Source of the DNA: Clusia tigrina
Lineage: Eukaryota; Arthropoda; Insecta; Diptera; Clusiidae
DNA: 64,000 bases
Direction: 5' to 3'
NCBI GenBank assembly: GCA_920105625.2
Contig: CAKKTE020000115.1
Coordinates: 26,200 to 90,199, forward strand
Part shown: piece after piece, positions 34,928 to 49,166 of the stretch
Position numbering within the stretch: the first letter of the stretch is position 1
Layout of the letters: every line of letters starts with the position of its first letter
Translations under genes and position numbers: made by a program
The notes under the pieces: generated by a model
The model's input: only the letters and a program-made list of their open reading frames with translations
What the model was told of the DNA's origin: nothing
Database searches by the model: none

Positions 34928-35345
34928 TCACGATGGCACGGTCTGGGCCTCTCCCTTTCCTCGGCAACGTACTACCACTAGAATGAGTATTATGATTACG
35001 AGTATCGTGCCTAAGGTTGATCCCACAGAGGACGCTATGAACCATTGCGATCCTTGATCATCGCGGTATCACTGCACCATCCTGCTGTCTTCCAACCTGT
35101 CTCTCAATTCATTAAAACTTTGATGCCCTCCACACAACTGTTGTTTCCACTCTGTTTGGTGTGCTACCCTTTTATTTACCGCTGGCACCGCCCTCAATAC
35201 CTCTTGCCAACTACTTCTTAAATCTTCCAGGAATTCCGTATAACCTGGCAGAATCTGAACGCGTGCTGCTTACTCGGTGCATTCATGTACGCCATAATCA
35301 GCTCATCATTTCTCAAGTTGCAATTGTTCTGGAAAGGACAAACGG
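34928..35345 (-). pseudogene. Retroelement envelope C-terminal remnant
   Basis: On the minus strand one frame holds a helical part (SFNELRDRLEDSRMVQ), a TGA, then a 20-residue membrane anchor (TLGTILVIIILILVVV) and a basic start of a tail (RCRGKGEAQ) ending at TGA 34928-34930. An upstream piece in another frame (MAYMNAPSKQHAFRF) leads to the mariner insertion at 35363. The layout fits an insect retroelement envelope. More of the same element may lie at 36667-37060. Confidence 0.5.
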
Positions 35346-35362
35346 GTGAAGCTCCCCAGGTA

Positions 35363-36664
35363 AAGGGTTTCCCAATAGGAGGTGTTATTTTGAATCATTC
35401 GGTATTTCGGTAGCTGTCACTTTTTAAGCTTTTATTCTTTGACATTTGACAAGCAGAAACTACGCCATTACTAAAAATTAAACGATACACGCTTCAACAA
35501 CGCATTGAAATTATTCAAATTCGCTACAAAAATGGTGAAAATCTTGCAGTCACAGTTCGCAAAACTAAAGCATTTTTGGGTCGTCGTGAAGCACCTTGTC
35601 GGATCGCAATACAGAAATTGGTGGAAAAATTCGAGCTGTTGGGACAAGTTAGTGATGTGAAGAATAAAACCCGTGAACGTCGCTCCAGAACAACTGAGAA
35701 TATTGCTGCTGTAGCCCAAAGTGTTGAAGAAAACCCAGGTTTGTCCATTCATCGTAGTTCTTTGGAATTAGGCATTCCAGAAACGTCATTACACCGTATT
35801 TTGCATAAAAACTTGGGTCTTAAGGCTTATAAAGTTCAGCTAACACAAGAACTCAAGCCGGCCGATCATCAACAACGTCGTGTCTTTGCAGATTTGGTCC
35901 TTGAAATGCATGAAAATGATCCGGAATTCCATCGAAAAATCATCTTGACTGATGAGGCCCCTTTCCACCTCGGTGGCCACGTCAACAAGCAAAATTGTCG
36001 CATCTGGGGCTCGGACAACCCAAGAGTTATAGTTGAGATGCCTCTCTATCCTCAACGTGTGACTGTTTGATGCCGTTTATGGTCCGGCGGGGTCATTGGA
36101 CCTTACTTTTTCGAAAATGAGGTTGGATCCACAGTTACGGTGAATAGATTGCGCTATCGAGAGATGATTAATGATTTTTTATGGTCGAAGTTGGATGGTA
36201 TTGATCTCGACAACGTTTACTTTCAACAAGACGGCGCTACGTGCCACACAAGCAACGAAACCACTGTACTTTTACGGGAAAAGTTTCCGGACCGTGTTAT
36301 CTCTCGAAGAGGTGATTACAATTAGCCACCGAGATCTTGTGATTTAATACCTTGCGACTTCTTCCTTTGGGGCCACGTGAAAGATAAGGTCTACGCCAAG
36401 AGCCCAGCGTCGATTCAAGACCTCAAAGATAGAATTCGTGAGGCTATCGAGGACATAGGGCAGCCACTTTGCGATTTGGTTATGGAAAATTTCATGAAAA
36501 ATATATGGTCCTGTAAGCGTGGTCGTGGTGGCCATTTGGCTGATGTTTTTCATTATTAACGGCATACCTTCCTCTTTATTATGAAAAAAACATCCGATCA
36601 TTTATCTCAAAAAATGGCATTTTTCTTTGAATACCAAAATAACACCTCTAATTGGAAAACCCTT
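35363..36664 (+). mobile_element. DD41D mariner, full length with TA duplication
   Basis: 1302 bases between TA at 35361-35362 and TA at 36665-36666. Inverted ends begin AAGGGTTTCCCAATAGGAGG on the left and AAGGGTTTTCCAATTAGAGG on the right and extend about 30 bases (through GTGTTATTTTG). It is inserted in the minus-strand envelope remnant. Confidence 0.92.
35483..36559 (+). pseudogene. DD41D mariner transposase, two internal stops
   Basis: All pieces share one frame. An N-terminal HTH (YTLQQRIEIIQIRYKNG) and second HTH (SIHRSSLELGIPETSLHRIL) are followed by the first Asp (TDEAPF, where the usual His is Pro), FQQDGATCHT (second Asp) and LIPCDFFLWG (third Asp), with 41 residues between the last two. 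TGA at 36068-36070 and TAG at 36323-36325 interrupt it, both at positions where the family usually has Trp. No ATG opens the frame; the likely start is near 35480 (ATT). A different subfamily from the copy at 27.2 kb. Confidence 0.88.
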
Positions 36665-36666
36665 TA

Positions 36667-37060
36667 GTAGATCATCTAATATGGTCAGTTCGGTGGTCTG
36701 CTGTCCTTGTATCACTAATAAATATGCGTTAACCGCCTCCTGAATCTCCAAAAAGGTGCACTGTGACTGCCAACTTGGCATTAATTGTAAAATTCAGTGA
36801 CTCTTACAGCTCGCTGACATCTTGTACTAATTCCAGCAGAGGCTTCACTATCTTCGCAGAGTTACTATCTATCACCGTGATCTACTTTTTCAGCACTTCG
36901 CACGCCGTGCCGATGTCCAGCCTTGCTAGGGACCCAGGTAAAAAACTAGTCCAGTCTCTAACGGAGTGTAACGGATACTTGGCGTCCTCCGGTTCTATCT
37001 AGCCATATCCGCGCACACGGTCCTCTGCGCGAGCGAACCTGTCTTGTCCGATACTCGTGG
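36667..37060 (-). other. Possible further part of minus-strand element
   Basis: The region between the mariner and the next LINE. The minus strand has open pieces (for example IVKPLLELVQDVSEL) with stops, as expected for the upstream part of the envelope gene, but I cannot identify it with certainty. Confidence 0.3.
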
Positions 37061-37068
37061 GATCACAT

Positions 37069-38426
37069 ATGTTCAATAAATGTTCAAGAAAATCTAAAAC
37101 CAAAGGAGGGCGGTCCTCCCAAAAAACCGACAGAAACGATCCTGTCTACCGCTAATTCAAGGGTGATAGACAGATCGATAGGAGCAGGAGCCAGAAGGGG
37201 CTTAAGCCTTAGGGCTGGTCCCAGCACGAGTGCTGGTAGTGGGGGACGGGGAGGCTTGGGAAAACCGGTCTCTCGTCTCTTTCAGAGGGGTGCTGAAGGG
37301 AGAAATCCGGGAAAGGTTGTGAAAACCCAAACGCTGACTGCGGTCAGGTGGCGGGAGGCTGACCAAGGGATCAATCGGCAGCAGACAGTAGAGGAGCCCA
37401 GCAGTTCAAAGAAGGTTAATGGGCTAGACCAGGGGGGTCGGACAAACATCTCCGTCCGTCTAAGCAGGCCTTTTACGATACGAAGGCGGCCATGACGGTC
37501 ATGGCCAAATATGAGACTCTACTCACTGACCCACTCAATGAGGAGCAGGCCAAGTCGGAAGAGTGGGCAAGGGGTATGCCATCCGGCTTGGGTAAACCGG
37601 CTGGTACAGCCCCAAAGAGGCAACATTCGGCTGAAGAGGCGGGTGAGATCGCTAAAAGACAAAAAGTCGGCGGCCAGAAATACCGGTCCCACAGTGAAAT
37701 TGTCAAAGGTGGGGGCGAGATGCTGGCCATCATAGACCGAAAGGAGGAGGAAGGAATCATACCCAAAGAGAAGGGGAGGTGGGTGGAGCAAGCGATTGCC
37801 GAAGTCTACCTCCAGGTCTTAGAGGAAAACCCTGGACCCGCCCTTTCTGTCACGATGCGGGCTGGTATCAGGGTAGGGCCAAGCTCATTGCGTGCGATGA
37901 CAGCAGGTCAGCCGAACTTTACAAGATTGCGGTAAGCAATAATGGCAAGATTTGGCCGGGAGGCAGGTTTGAAGCCGTCAGCAGAAAAGAAGTTCCCAGC
38001 AGACCCAGAGCCCGTGTCTGGATCACGGCTAAGCCAGCTGAACCGGCGAAAATAGAGGAGATCTTTAGATCTTGCAACAGAGACCTGCCAACCCAAAACT
38101 GGAGGGTGGCGAAGCTTGAGGAGCCAGTAGAAGGTAGGAGACAGGTGTTGTTGATACTCAACGCCGAGTCCCTTGTCCCACGGGCAGAGAGAAAAAGAGT
38201 AGTCAGATTCGGGTTCGTTGACGCAACCGTTCAGAAGTACCGCAGCGACGAACAAGCTTTGGAACCGGAGGAGATAGAGGTTGACAAGGCTAGCGTGTGT
38301 GCGGTGGTGAAGAAGGGTTCCCCAGCAGCCAGAGGTCGACGGATTCAGAGCAGCTCTTTGAGGAGGACGACCTCCATGACTACACCGAAGGAGAGGAGGA
38401 TGCAAACGTTACGATGGTGGAGGTAA
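37069..38426 (+). pseudogene. LINE ORF1 (DUF4780-type RNA-binding protein), three frames
   Basis: The N-terminal basic, Gly/Arg-rich part has a stop at 37153-37155. A central Glu/Lys-rich segment reads AIIDRKEEEGIIPKEKGRW. The C-terminal domain (about 37880-38220) reads LIACDDSRSAELYKIAV, WPGGRFEAVSRKEVP, RARVWITAKP and TQNWRVAKLEEP..VLLILNAESL. That last block pattern is typical of DUF4780 in insect LINE ORF1. Three different frames are used, so it is dead. Confidence 0.7.
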
Positions 38427-39140
38427 GAAGGACAGATTCCTATAAAGCTGATCCAAATCAACCTCCCCGATTGTAAACCAGCTCCCGCGAATTTGATGGT
38501 CCACCTGGGTTCCGGTGGTTTAGACGTGGCCCTCATCAAAGAGCCGTGGATATCCGGCAACAAAATTTGCGGTCAAAAGATCAGAGGCTTCAAGATGGTA
38601 GCCGCTCAGCGCAAAGGTAAGTCTCGTGCTTGTATATTAGCAAAGGATTACATAAACATCTTCTTGCTCCCACAGGTAAGTAATGGCGATACAGTGGGAG
38701 CAAATATTGAGCTGCAAAATAGCAGTTTCTGGGTAGCCTCTGCATATATGCCCCATGATAAGGACGCCCCATCGAAGGAGGTTCGGGCATTGGTCATGGG
38801 GGCAGCCGCAGCCAACAGGAACTTGGTTGTCTCCATAGACGTAAACGCTCACAATACATTGTGGGGAAACACAAATCTAATGCAAGAGGTGAGTCAGGTT
38901 TATATTACCCTGACCCTCGATAATTTCGCGAATAATGTAAAAAGATGGAGAGTGGCGAATGAAAATTCCTACTCTGACCATCGTTATATAGAATACGAAT
39001 TGACTTTTCCAGTATCTCCAGTTAAGACGTATAGAAATATACGGAGAACGGACTGGGGAAAGTATAGGAAGACTATCAGGGCCTCACTGCCAAGGAATCC
39101 CCCGTCTCACATACCCTGTGGAATTAGACGGGCTGTTTAA
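38412..39140 (+). pseudogene. LINE endonuclease, internal deletion
   Basis: Open frame with LIQINLPDCKPAPANLM, GGLDVALIKEPWISGNKI, FWVASAYMPHD and VVSIDVNAHNTLWG. The next expected block (PTFxxxxREEVLD) is missing: the text jumps from NTNLMQE through a short unrelated stretch to VKRWRVANENSYSDHRYIEY, which carries the catalytic SDH. The deletion keeps the frame. Confidence 0.8.
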
Positions 39141-39158
39141 TCAGGTAACCAGGGGGCC

Positions 39159-40260
39159 TTGAATAGTTCACTGACAGCCGGGTGCCCGGTTGTCAAACTG
39201 AGAGGCAAGAACAAACCACCTTGGTGGTCAATAGATCTAGGCCTTATCCGGAAATCCAATAGGCGGTTAATCAACTGGGCTAAAACTTCGGGTCTGCCCT
39301 CGGACTGGGAAGCCTACAAGGCTGAGATAAAAATATACAAGAAAGCAACCAGAACTGCGCAACGAGAGTCTTGGCAAAATTATTGTAGGGATGTGGAAGA
39401 AACATAGGAAGCAGCTAGACAAAGAAGAATCCTAGAGATGGCACCACACAACCTGGGCTACCTAAAAGGTCCGGGTGATGTGTGGAGCGAATCGAGCGAG
39501 GAATCTTTGGCTCTTCTTTTAGATACGCATTTTCCAGCTAGAAGCACGGTGGAGGGTAATAACTCGACATCTAGGGGCAGGCAGTCTGAGGTAGGAATTG
39601 CGATAGTTACAGTCGAGAAAGTTAAGTGGGCCATTAGTACCTGTGGTCCATACAAATCTCCGGGTCCGGATGGAATTTATCCAGCAGAATTGCAACAATC
39701 ACAGGACATAATTACGCCCTGGGTTGTGACTGCAATTAAAAAGCTGTCTTAACCTGGGCTATATTCCGCTAAGATGGATTGAGAAGAAGGGTTCCTTCAT
39801 ACACAAAGCGGGCAGGTCCTCACATGTAAATCCGAAAGACCAATCACTCTCACGTCTTTCCTCCTAAAAACATTGGAGAGATTGATGGATGCAAACTCAC
39901 TGGAAGTTATACCAACTGGTAGAATGTCCTCGGCACAACATGCATACACGAAGGGCAAATCGACAGAGACGGCGTTACACGTACTTATTAGTATAGTGGA
40001 AAAAAGTCATCCAGCAGACAGATTTTGCACTGGCGGCGTTCATTGACATAGAAGGCGCTTTTAACAACATAAATGCGAACGCCATTACGGGAGCGTTAGG
40101 AGCTGTGAGCGAAGATCCAAATATGGTTGCGCTGATCGTCAGCAGGAAAGTAACTGCCAGCTTAGGATCCTACACCTTAAGCAGACAGGTCTGCAGAGGC
40201 ACTCCTCACGGAGGAGTCCTCTCCCCCTGCTCTGGAATTGGGCTGTAAATTCATTACTGC
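39159..40260 (+). pseudogene. LINE reverse transcriptase (multiple stops)
   Basis: NKPPWWSIDLGLIRKSNRRL and WEAYKAEIKIYKKATRTAQRESW form the pre-RT linker. CGPYKSPGPDGIYPAELQQ is RT block 1. TAA and frame changes follow. TDFALAAFIDIEGAFNNINA carries the first catalytic Asp (about 40021-40075), then VCRGTPHGGVLSP (about 40190-40228). The YADD block that should follow is lost, with a deletion or divergence before RNase H. Confidence 0.8.
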
Positions 40261-40440
40261 TAGCCCTAAAGAGGGGGGTTTGGCATGACGTCCCCTATTG
40301 GTCACTCGACTATTGCGCATACCTGGTGTAGTTCTACCCAACACATTGACCACTCTATACCTAATCTCAACTTCGATAGGCACTTCCAGACATATATTCC
40401 GTCTAGAAGAGAGTGGCAAACACCAATGCCATGGAGAAGG

Positions 40441-41365
40441 GGAGAACTGAATTTCTACACCAAACGATAGAATCGGTTTTGGAGTTTCCTCAAAAGAACT
40501 GAGACTGGAGCTTTCTTTCCGTGTCCCCGACCACTGCAGTGTTTATCAAGCAGAGGTCCTAGCCATAAAGGAGGTAGCCGTCTACTTAAATAGACATGCC
40601 GTAACAAAGAATATTATAAATATATACTTGGGTAGCCAGGCGGCCATCATGTCAATGAACTAGGTGGCACTCAAAATCAAAGGTTGCTCAGGACTGCCGC
40701 GCAGCCCTAAATGATATCAGTACCGTTTTCAGAGTACGCTTTATATGGGTTCAGGGACATATGGCTATTGAGGGGAACTGTTGGGCTGATGAGGTAGCAG
40801 GACGGGGCACCAACCTTCATTTATACACGGACAGATGCGAGGTTGGAATACATATTGCCACCTGTAAACTGATGCTGAAGGATAGGCTCGTGCGTGAGCC
40901 CAATGGGTCTTGGGAAAACGAGGGCACTTGCTTAACGACCAGGATATTGTGGCCGGAGCTTAATAGAAGAAAAATTCTACAGACTTGCTAGCCCTGTCGA
41001 GAGAGGATATCTCTAAGGTCGTGACTTGTGTAACTGGTCACTGGCTGTTCAGCAGGCATGCTCTCAGGCTGGGAGTATTCTCTCATTAATACTGCAGAAG
41101 CTATGGGGATGAGGAGGAGGAGGAGACTGTGGAACATCTCTTCTGTAGTTGCCCCGCTCTGGCTAGAAGCAGAGCGGGCTCTTTTGGCAAATACTCTTTT
41201 AGCTCTCTTACAGAGGTGTCTATCGCGAAGGTCAAACAAATCCTGCGCTTTATTAGGGCTTCGAAATGGTTCGACGAGTGAAACGGAGGTGCGTTGTTAC
41301 GCGGTGGTATCACAATAAACCCATGGTGGTCTGAGTGAGCTGGTCCTTAGACCGGCTGCCACGTT
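40441..41365 (+). pseudogene. LINE RNase H and C-terminal zinc domain
   Basis: DRIGFGVSSKELRLELSFRVPDHCSVYQAEVLAIKEV (split below) contains the RNase H block VYQAEVLAIKEV; GSQAAIMSMN is the second Asp block. WVQGHMAIEGNCWADEVAGRGT-like sequence (about 40748-40810) is the terminal block. Then VVTCVTGHWLFSRHALRLGV and, in another frame, VEHLFCSCPALARSRARSFG, the C-terminal zinc motif, to about 41275. Several stops. Confidence 0.75.
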
Positions 41366-41385
41366 AACCTAACCTAACCTAACCT
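41366..41385 (+). repeat. (CCTAA)n LINE tail
   Basis: TTAACCTAACCTAACCTAACC at the 3' end of the LINE, repeated identically at 49457-49476. On the other strand it reads (TTAGG)n, the arthropod telomere-type unit, but only about three units long. Confidence 0.8.
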
Positions 41386-42760
41386 CGTCAATCACTCTCA
41401 AGTGGTCATATACTTCCGACGCATCTCGGTGATCCATTGCACCAAAATCCCAGTGGAACATCTCACCCACAAAATTGGCCGTCTTTTTAGTCTTTCAACT
41501 TCCTAACATTGCCTGAATCAACCGTTTATTGGTTTTCAGGTTAGCCATTATAGCCTTGGCTCCTCTTTGGGGCGCGCGACATGAAGTATAGACTGCCACT
41601 GCCTTTGGATTCTGCCTGGCCGTCCTGCAAAAGTTCTCTGCCTCCTATAGAAACTCCTCCGTTGCTTCGAGAAAATTGCCTAAATTGAACTTGAGAAATT
41701 ATTGAGAATGGTCCTCTCCTCAGCATGGAACCACGCCTTCCCCACGGCGTCGAAAAAAATGGCTGTGCCGTTAGTTCGTACGACTAACTGAATTACATGA
41801 TATAAGTATATTATTACCATTTTTCATGTTATAGTGCTTAAACTTAACTATTTACATATATAATAAACAAATTCTTGCCCCAAACTATACTCTCAGAAAT
41901 GAAGATTACTCTGCATCTCTCCACTTAAGAAGTTGCAAGGTCCAATTCACGACCAATGAATAAAAATTCTTAACATGAATTGAATATTGCAATTAACTCA
42001 TTCAGTTAACTTGTTTTATATATGTATGTATATCTATCCATAAGCATGCATTCTGACTGCACATAAATTAATATACATACCCTCATTTCTTACTTCTCCC
42101 TTATGCCTATCTAAACTACTACGCTACAACCTAATTATTAATAGCTTTCTTAAAAACCTTCCATATCATTTTTCCCTATACTTGATAAACCTCCACCAAC
42201 TATGAAATTGGCCATGCGAACCAATTAAAACATAAATTGCTGACACTGTATTTACATATATTCGAATATACCCATTGCCATGCAACCAAACCCATGGAGA
42301 CAGAGGCTCTTGGCAAAAAACATATTCTGATTGCCGCTACAGATCTCCTAACAAAAAAATTCAAAATGCACAAGCATTGTCTCCGTGTGTTTGCTTCTTA
42401 CTTTTTTTTCCTTTGCATTATATGCGCTACCTTTAATCCAAAGAAAATAATCTTTACCATAATCTAGTACTCACTAACCCACTAAACTATTCCCATTAAT
42501 TCGACTCGTCGACCTCGTTTCATTGTTTTTTTTTTAAATAATGTCACATCATTTTTCGACTTTATACTTTATTTACTTAAATATAAGTGAAGCGCTACAT
42601 ACGTAACCATGGTGTCTGACAAAGCTGGTCTTGACTCTCGAATTAAAATAAATTGTGTGCACTGCCATTATGAAAGCAGTGGGAAACATGAGAGCCTACA
42701 TAAGTAGAACACATTACACACGTGTATATTCTTCACTAAGTTAGGTGGTCTTGTATGGAA
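41386..42760. other. Unassigned part of the tandem unit (copy 1)
   Basis: No gene recognised. A minus-strand 61-codon frame (41541-41726) resembles a fragment of some Gag-like protein only vaguely. The rest is AT-rich. The same content is at 49477-50851. Confidence 0.5.
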
Positions 42761-42762
42761 TA

Positions 42763-43200
42763 CGAGGTCTGTATAAAACGTATCGCGAATTATGAATTTT
42801 CGCGGGCTACGGATGTTCGATTTTCGATATTTTTGTGGCGTTATGTGGGTACTCATGACCCTCACATATGTTGACAATCTCGGCCATTTTGAATGTTCAG
42901 TCAGTTTTTGACAGCTATTGTGCTTGGACGTGTTTTAGCTTGACGCGTAGCGTCGTCTTTTCATGGGCCTTTTCAGTTTCGGGAACAAGAAAAAATCACA
43001 GGGGGCCAATTCTGGAGAATACGGTGGCTGTGGAATTATTACAGTATTGTTTTTGTGCCAAAAATTCGCGCACAAGTAATGATGTGTGAGCAGGGGCATT
43101 ATCATGATGCAAAAGTCAATTTTTGTTCTTCCACAAATCCGGGCGTTTCTGGCAGATTGCTTCTAGCAAATTACGCATTACTTGAAGAATATGTTGAAAA
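42763..43200. pseudogene. Rearranged DD34D mariner remnant (copy 1)
   Basis: 42763 onward is a plus-strand mariner end: CGAGGTCTGTATAAAACG after TA, with the untranslated lead seen again at 57801-57640 on the other strand. At about 42955 it switches to minus-strand transposase sequence: SLLVREFLA and HDNAPAH-type catalytic sequence around 43020-43110, then EAICQKRPDLWKNK to about 43200. A 5' end has thus been joined head-to-head to an internal piece. Confidence 0.75.
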
Positions 43201-43237
43201 TGCAATCTACACTGCTGCAGGCGGTAGTAAACAAAAC

Positions 43238-44164
43238 ATGAACCTAGAAATCTGTTTGTGGAAGGCAAACGGCATCCGCCAACATAAAAACGAACTGGAA
43301 TATTTCCTATTGGATAAACAAATTGACGTAATGCTGATCTCTGAGATACATTTGACGTCTAGAAGCTTTTTTAAAATAAATGGATACACTTTATGCGACA
43401 CCAAGGACCCCCGAGGAAGAGCTTGTGGTGGCTCGGCAATACTTATAAAGTCGCGACTCAAACACTATTCTCTGGGAGACACTCGTGAGGATTACCTTCA
43501 GGCAACAAATATTTGCGTCGAAAATTTCCACCAGGACTTGGTGATTTCATCGATTTATTCTCCTCCCAGATTTTCAATCACAGAAAGTCAATGCAGTAAA
43601 TTTTATAAATCACTAGGACCACGCTTGATGGCAGCTGGTGATTACAACGCTAAGCATACTTTCTGGGGATCACGGCTAATCACCCCGAAGGGACGTGTTC
43701 TGTTTGATACAATTACTAAAATGTGGTTAAAAGTAATTTCATGCGGACAACCAGCCTACTGGCCATCAGATCGAAAAAAGGCTCCAGATGTTATTGATTT
43801 TGGAGTGGTAAAGGGCGTTCCAAGCGAAATGTTTTTAGCTGAGGCCTCACTAGAATTATCTTCAGATCATTCTCCCACTATTGTTACCATACGGAACCCC
43901 CGAGAAAATGATGAGTTGGCGACGACAGTTACACATGTTAACTGGTTGAAATACAAGAAATACCTCAGTGCCCATTGCACGGAAAGCATGCTGTTAAGAA
44001 TGCTTGCAGACATAGATGGCTCTATTAGAAAGCTAGATGCAATCCTCAAGCAAGCTGTTGAACATGCTACTTCTACCAATCGACAGGTCAGATACCATAG
44101 AATCTATTGTCATAAAAAAGAAGAGTTCGAAGAGAATGGCAACGGTACAGATCCCCGCAGTTAA
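43238..44164 (+). pseudogene. Jockey-like LINE endonuclease (copy 1)
   Basis: 308 codons from ATG (43238) to TAA 44162-44164. An APE-type endonuclease: MNLEICLWKANGIRQHKNEL (N block), VMLISEIHL (E block), YSPP, AAGDYNAKHTFWGS (D-N block), PDVIDFGV and ELSSDHSPTI (catalytic SDH). All catalytic blocks are present. After the domain, a linker (VNWLKYKKYLSAHC) leads toward RT, but the frame ends early because of a shift at about 44160. No ORF1 precedes it; antisense mariner sequence does. Confidence 0.85.
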
Positions 44165-45604
44165 AAATTAGGCTCAAAGAATGTACCAAACAGCTTAGAA
44201 AATTATTAGAATATAAAAAATCAGCATCTCTGCAGAAATTTCTCCAAGATCTCGATGCAACGCCACAAACAGATTATTCGCTATGGCGAGCAACCAGAGG
44301 ACTTAAAAACCCTGAGATATGTGAGCCTCCTCTACGAACTTTGGGCGGAGCTTGGGCAAGAACTGATACTGAAAAAGGGAATCTTTTTGTAAACCATTTG
44401 AAAACCGTTTTCACTCCAAACATATCTGCTGATATACTTGAGCTGCCAACAGTGGTCGCGGTAGCAGTGATTCCTCTGAGATTTAATATTTGGGATATTG
44501 AAACCGCTATTGCTGGCTTAAACCTGAGGAAAGCCCCAGGTAATGACAAAATCAGTAATAAGATGCTTTTAGAACTGCCCCGTATAGTAAGAAAAATAAT
44601 TCTTTTCATTTTTAATGCTATTTTACGCCTACAACAGTATTCTACTGAATGGAAGGTTTCATCGATTACCGTGATACCTAAACCCGGAAAAGACCATACG
44701 AAAGCAGAATCTTATAGACCTATTAGCATATTATCTAACATGTCAAAACTATTTGAAAAACTACTTATGAGCAAGCTGACCCCCATACTAAATGAGAATG
44801 GATGCATTCCAGATCATCAATTTGGATTCAGAAGAAAACATAGCACTATTTCACAAACACTTAGACTTGTAAACATAGTTAGAAAATCGTTCGAAGAAAA
44901 TAAATATTGTTCTGCCCACTTCATTGACGTTTTCCAGGCTTTTGATAAAGTATGGCATGAAGGTTTAATTTTGAAATTAAATCAAAACTTACCCGCAAAC
45001 ACTCATAAGCTATTTAAAAACTATTTAACTGGATGAAAATTTATCATCAAAGAAGGTACTTTTCTGAGCACACCTCAACCGATTCAAGCCGGAGTTCCCC
45101 AAGGCAGCATCTTGGGTCCTATCTTATATTTGATATACGCCCGTGATATGCCAAAGCAATAATATCCACGTATCAACATTCGCTGATGATATAGCTTTCC
45201 TAAGCGTCCACGAAAACCCTCAAGAAGCATCCCGCAAATTACAGGAATATATATCTCAATTGGAAAAATGGCTACAACAATGGAGGATAAAGGTGAACGA
45301 ACAAAAATGTGTACATATTACATTTACAGTGCGCAGGGAAACATGCCCGCCTATCCATATCAACACCCAGACTATACCGCAATACAGCGAGGTTAAATAC
45401 CTCGGTATTCATCTTGATCGTCGATTAACATGGAAAACCCACATAGAAGCAAAGTGGATCCAAATGAAACTAAAAACAGTTCAAATTAACTGGCTTATTG
45501 GGAGAAATTCTACACTTAGCCTAGACTGTAAACTTCTACTATACGACTCGATTCTAAAACCAACGGGATTCAGCTATGGGGTACTGCCTCAGCGTCAAAT
45601 ATAG
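44165..45604 (+). pseudogene. Jockey-like LINE reverse transcriptase (copy 1)
   Basis: Frame 44165-45036: LRKAPGNDKISNKML, WKVSSITVIPKPGKDHTKAE, SYRPISILSNMSKLFEKLL, HQFGFRRKHSTISQ and motif A CSAHFIDVFQAFDKVWH, to a TGA at 45034-45036 (LTG then KFII). AGVPQGSILGPILY follows, a frame change near 45150, then STFADDIAFLS (catalytic FADD, about 45174-45206) and the thumb YLGIHLDRRLTW. One stop and two frame changes; otherwise complete. Confidence 0.87.
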
Positions 45605-45800
45605 ACAAAATTCAAAGGCGACAAAATAAAATTCTCCGAATGATTAATGCCGCTCCGTGGTATGTCAAAAATTCGTGCATTCACAAAGATCTAAACGTCC
45701 CGATGGTAAAAAATGTGTTTTCAAAACATGTGACAACGTATATTAAGAAGCTTGGGTTCCACCCAAATCCACTGGCCCGCAATATTCTAAATTATAGAGG
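45605..45800 (+). pseudogene. Jockey-like LINE C-terminal end (copy 1)
   Basis: After a frame change at about 45570, IDKIQRRQNKILRMINAAPWYV and IHKDLNVPMV, then RNIL at about 45785, is the usual end of jockey ORF2. The element ends near 45800, with no A-tail obvious. Confidence 0.7.
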
Positions 45801-48857
<3,057 letters not shown>

Positions 48858-49140
48858 CTTGAAGATAATATTCCTTATTGACCGTTCTACCCTGCGGCAA
48901 GAATTCAGAATGCACCACGCCCCTGCAAACTGTCAGCAAAACCTTTACATTCGACCGAATGGCGTGCTTTTTTCAGTCTTGGCTCATGCGGCAGCTTCCA
49001 TTGGGATAATTGAGCTTTGGTTTCTACGTCATAACCATAGACCCATGATTCGTAACCAGTTATGACTCTCTGCAGCAAATTGGGGTCGTCACGGACAGTT
49101 TCCAACAGCTCCTGAGCAATGTTAATGCGATGTTGTTTTT
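48858..49140 (-). pseudogene. DD34D mariner transposase fragment (copy 1)
   Basis: Minus strand: VRDDPNLLQRVITGYESWVYGYDVETKAQ and AF..LPQG. The first catalytic Asp of the usual GDESW is Tyr (GYESW). Cut at 49140 by the duplication junction. Confidence 0.85.
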
Positions 49141-49166
49141 ATATCTATATATATATATTATGTATT
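49141..49166. other. Junction filler between tandem copies
   Basis: 26 bases (ATATCTATATATATATAT, then TATGTATT) found at neither outer edge of the unit. Confidence 0.8.

Larger units (their letters stand above)
37069..41385 (+). mobile_element. LINE with DUF4780-type ORF1, endonuclease, RT and RNase H (decayed)
   Basis: Nearly full-length non-LTR element by domain order. Starts near ATG 37069 and ends in a CCTAA repeat tail at 41366-41385. Having RNase H after RT, it belongs to the I/LOA/R1-like assemblage rather than classical Drosophila jockey, but I cannot fix the clade. Confidence 0.8.

Noticed and set aside
37908..38405. 165-codon minus-strand open frame
   Set aside because: Antisense shadow of the LINE ORF1 C-terminal domain, which explains the region.
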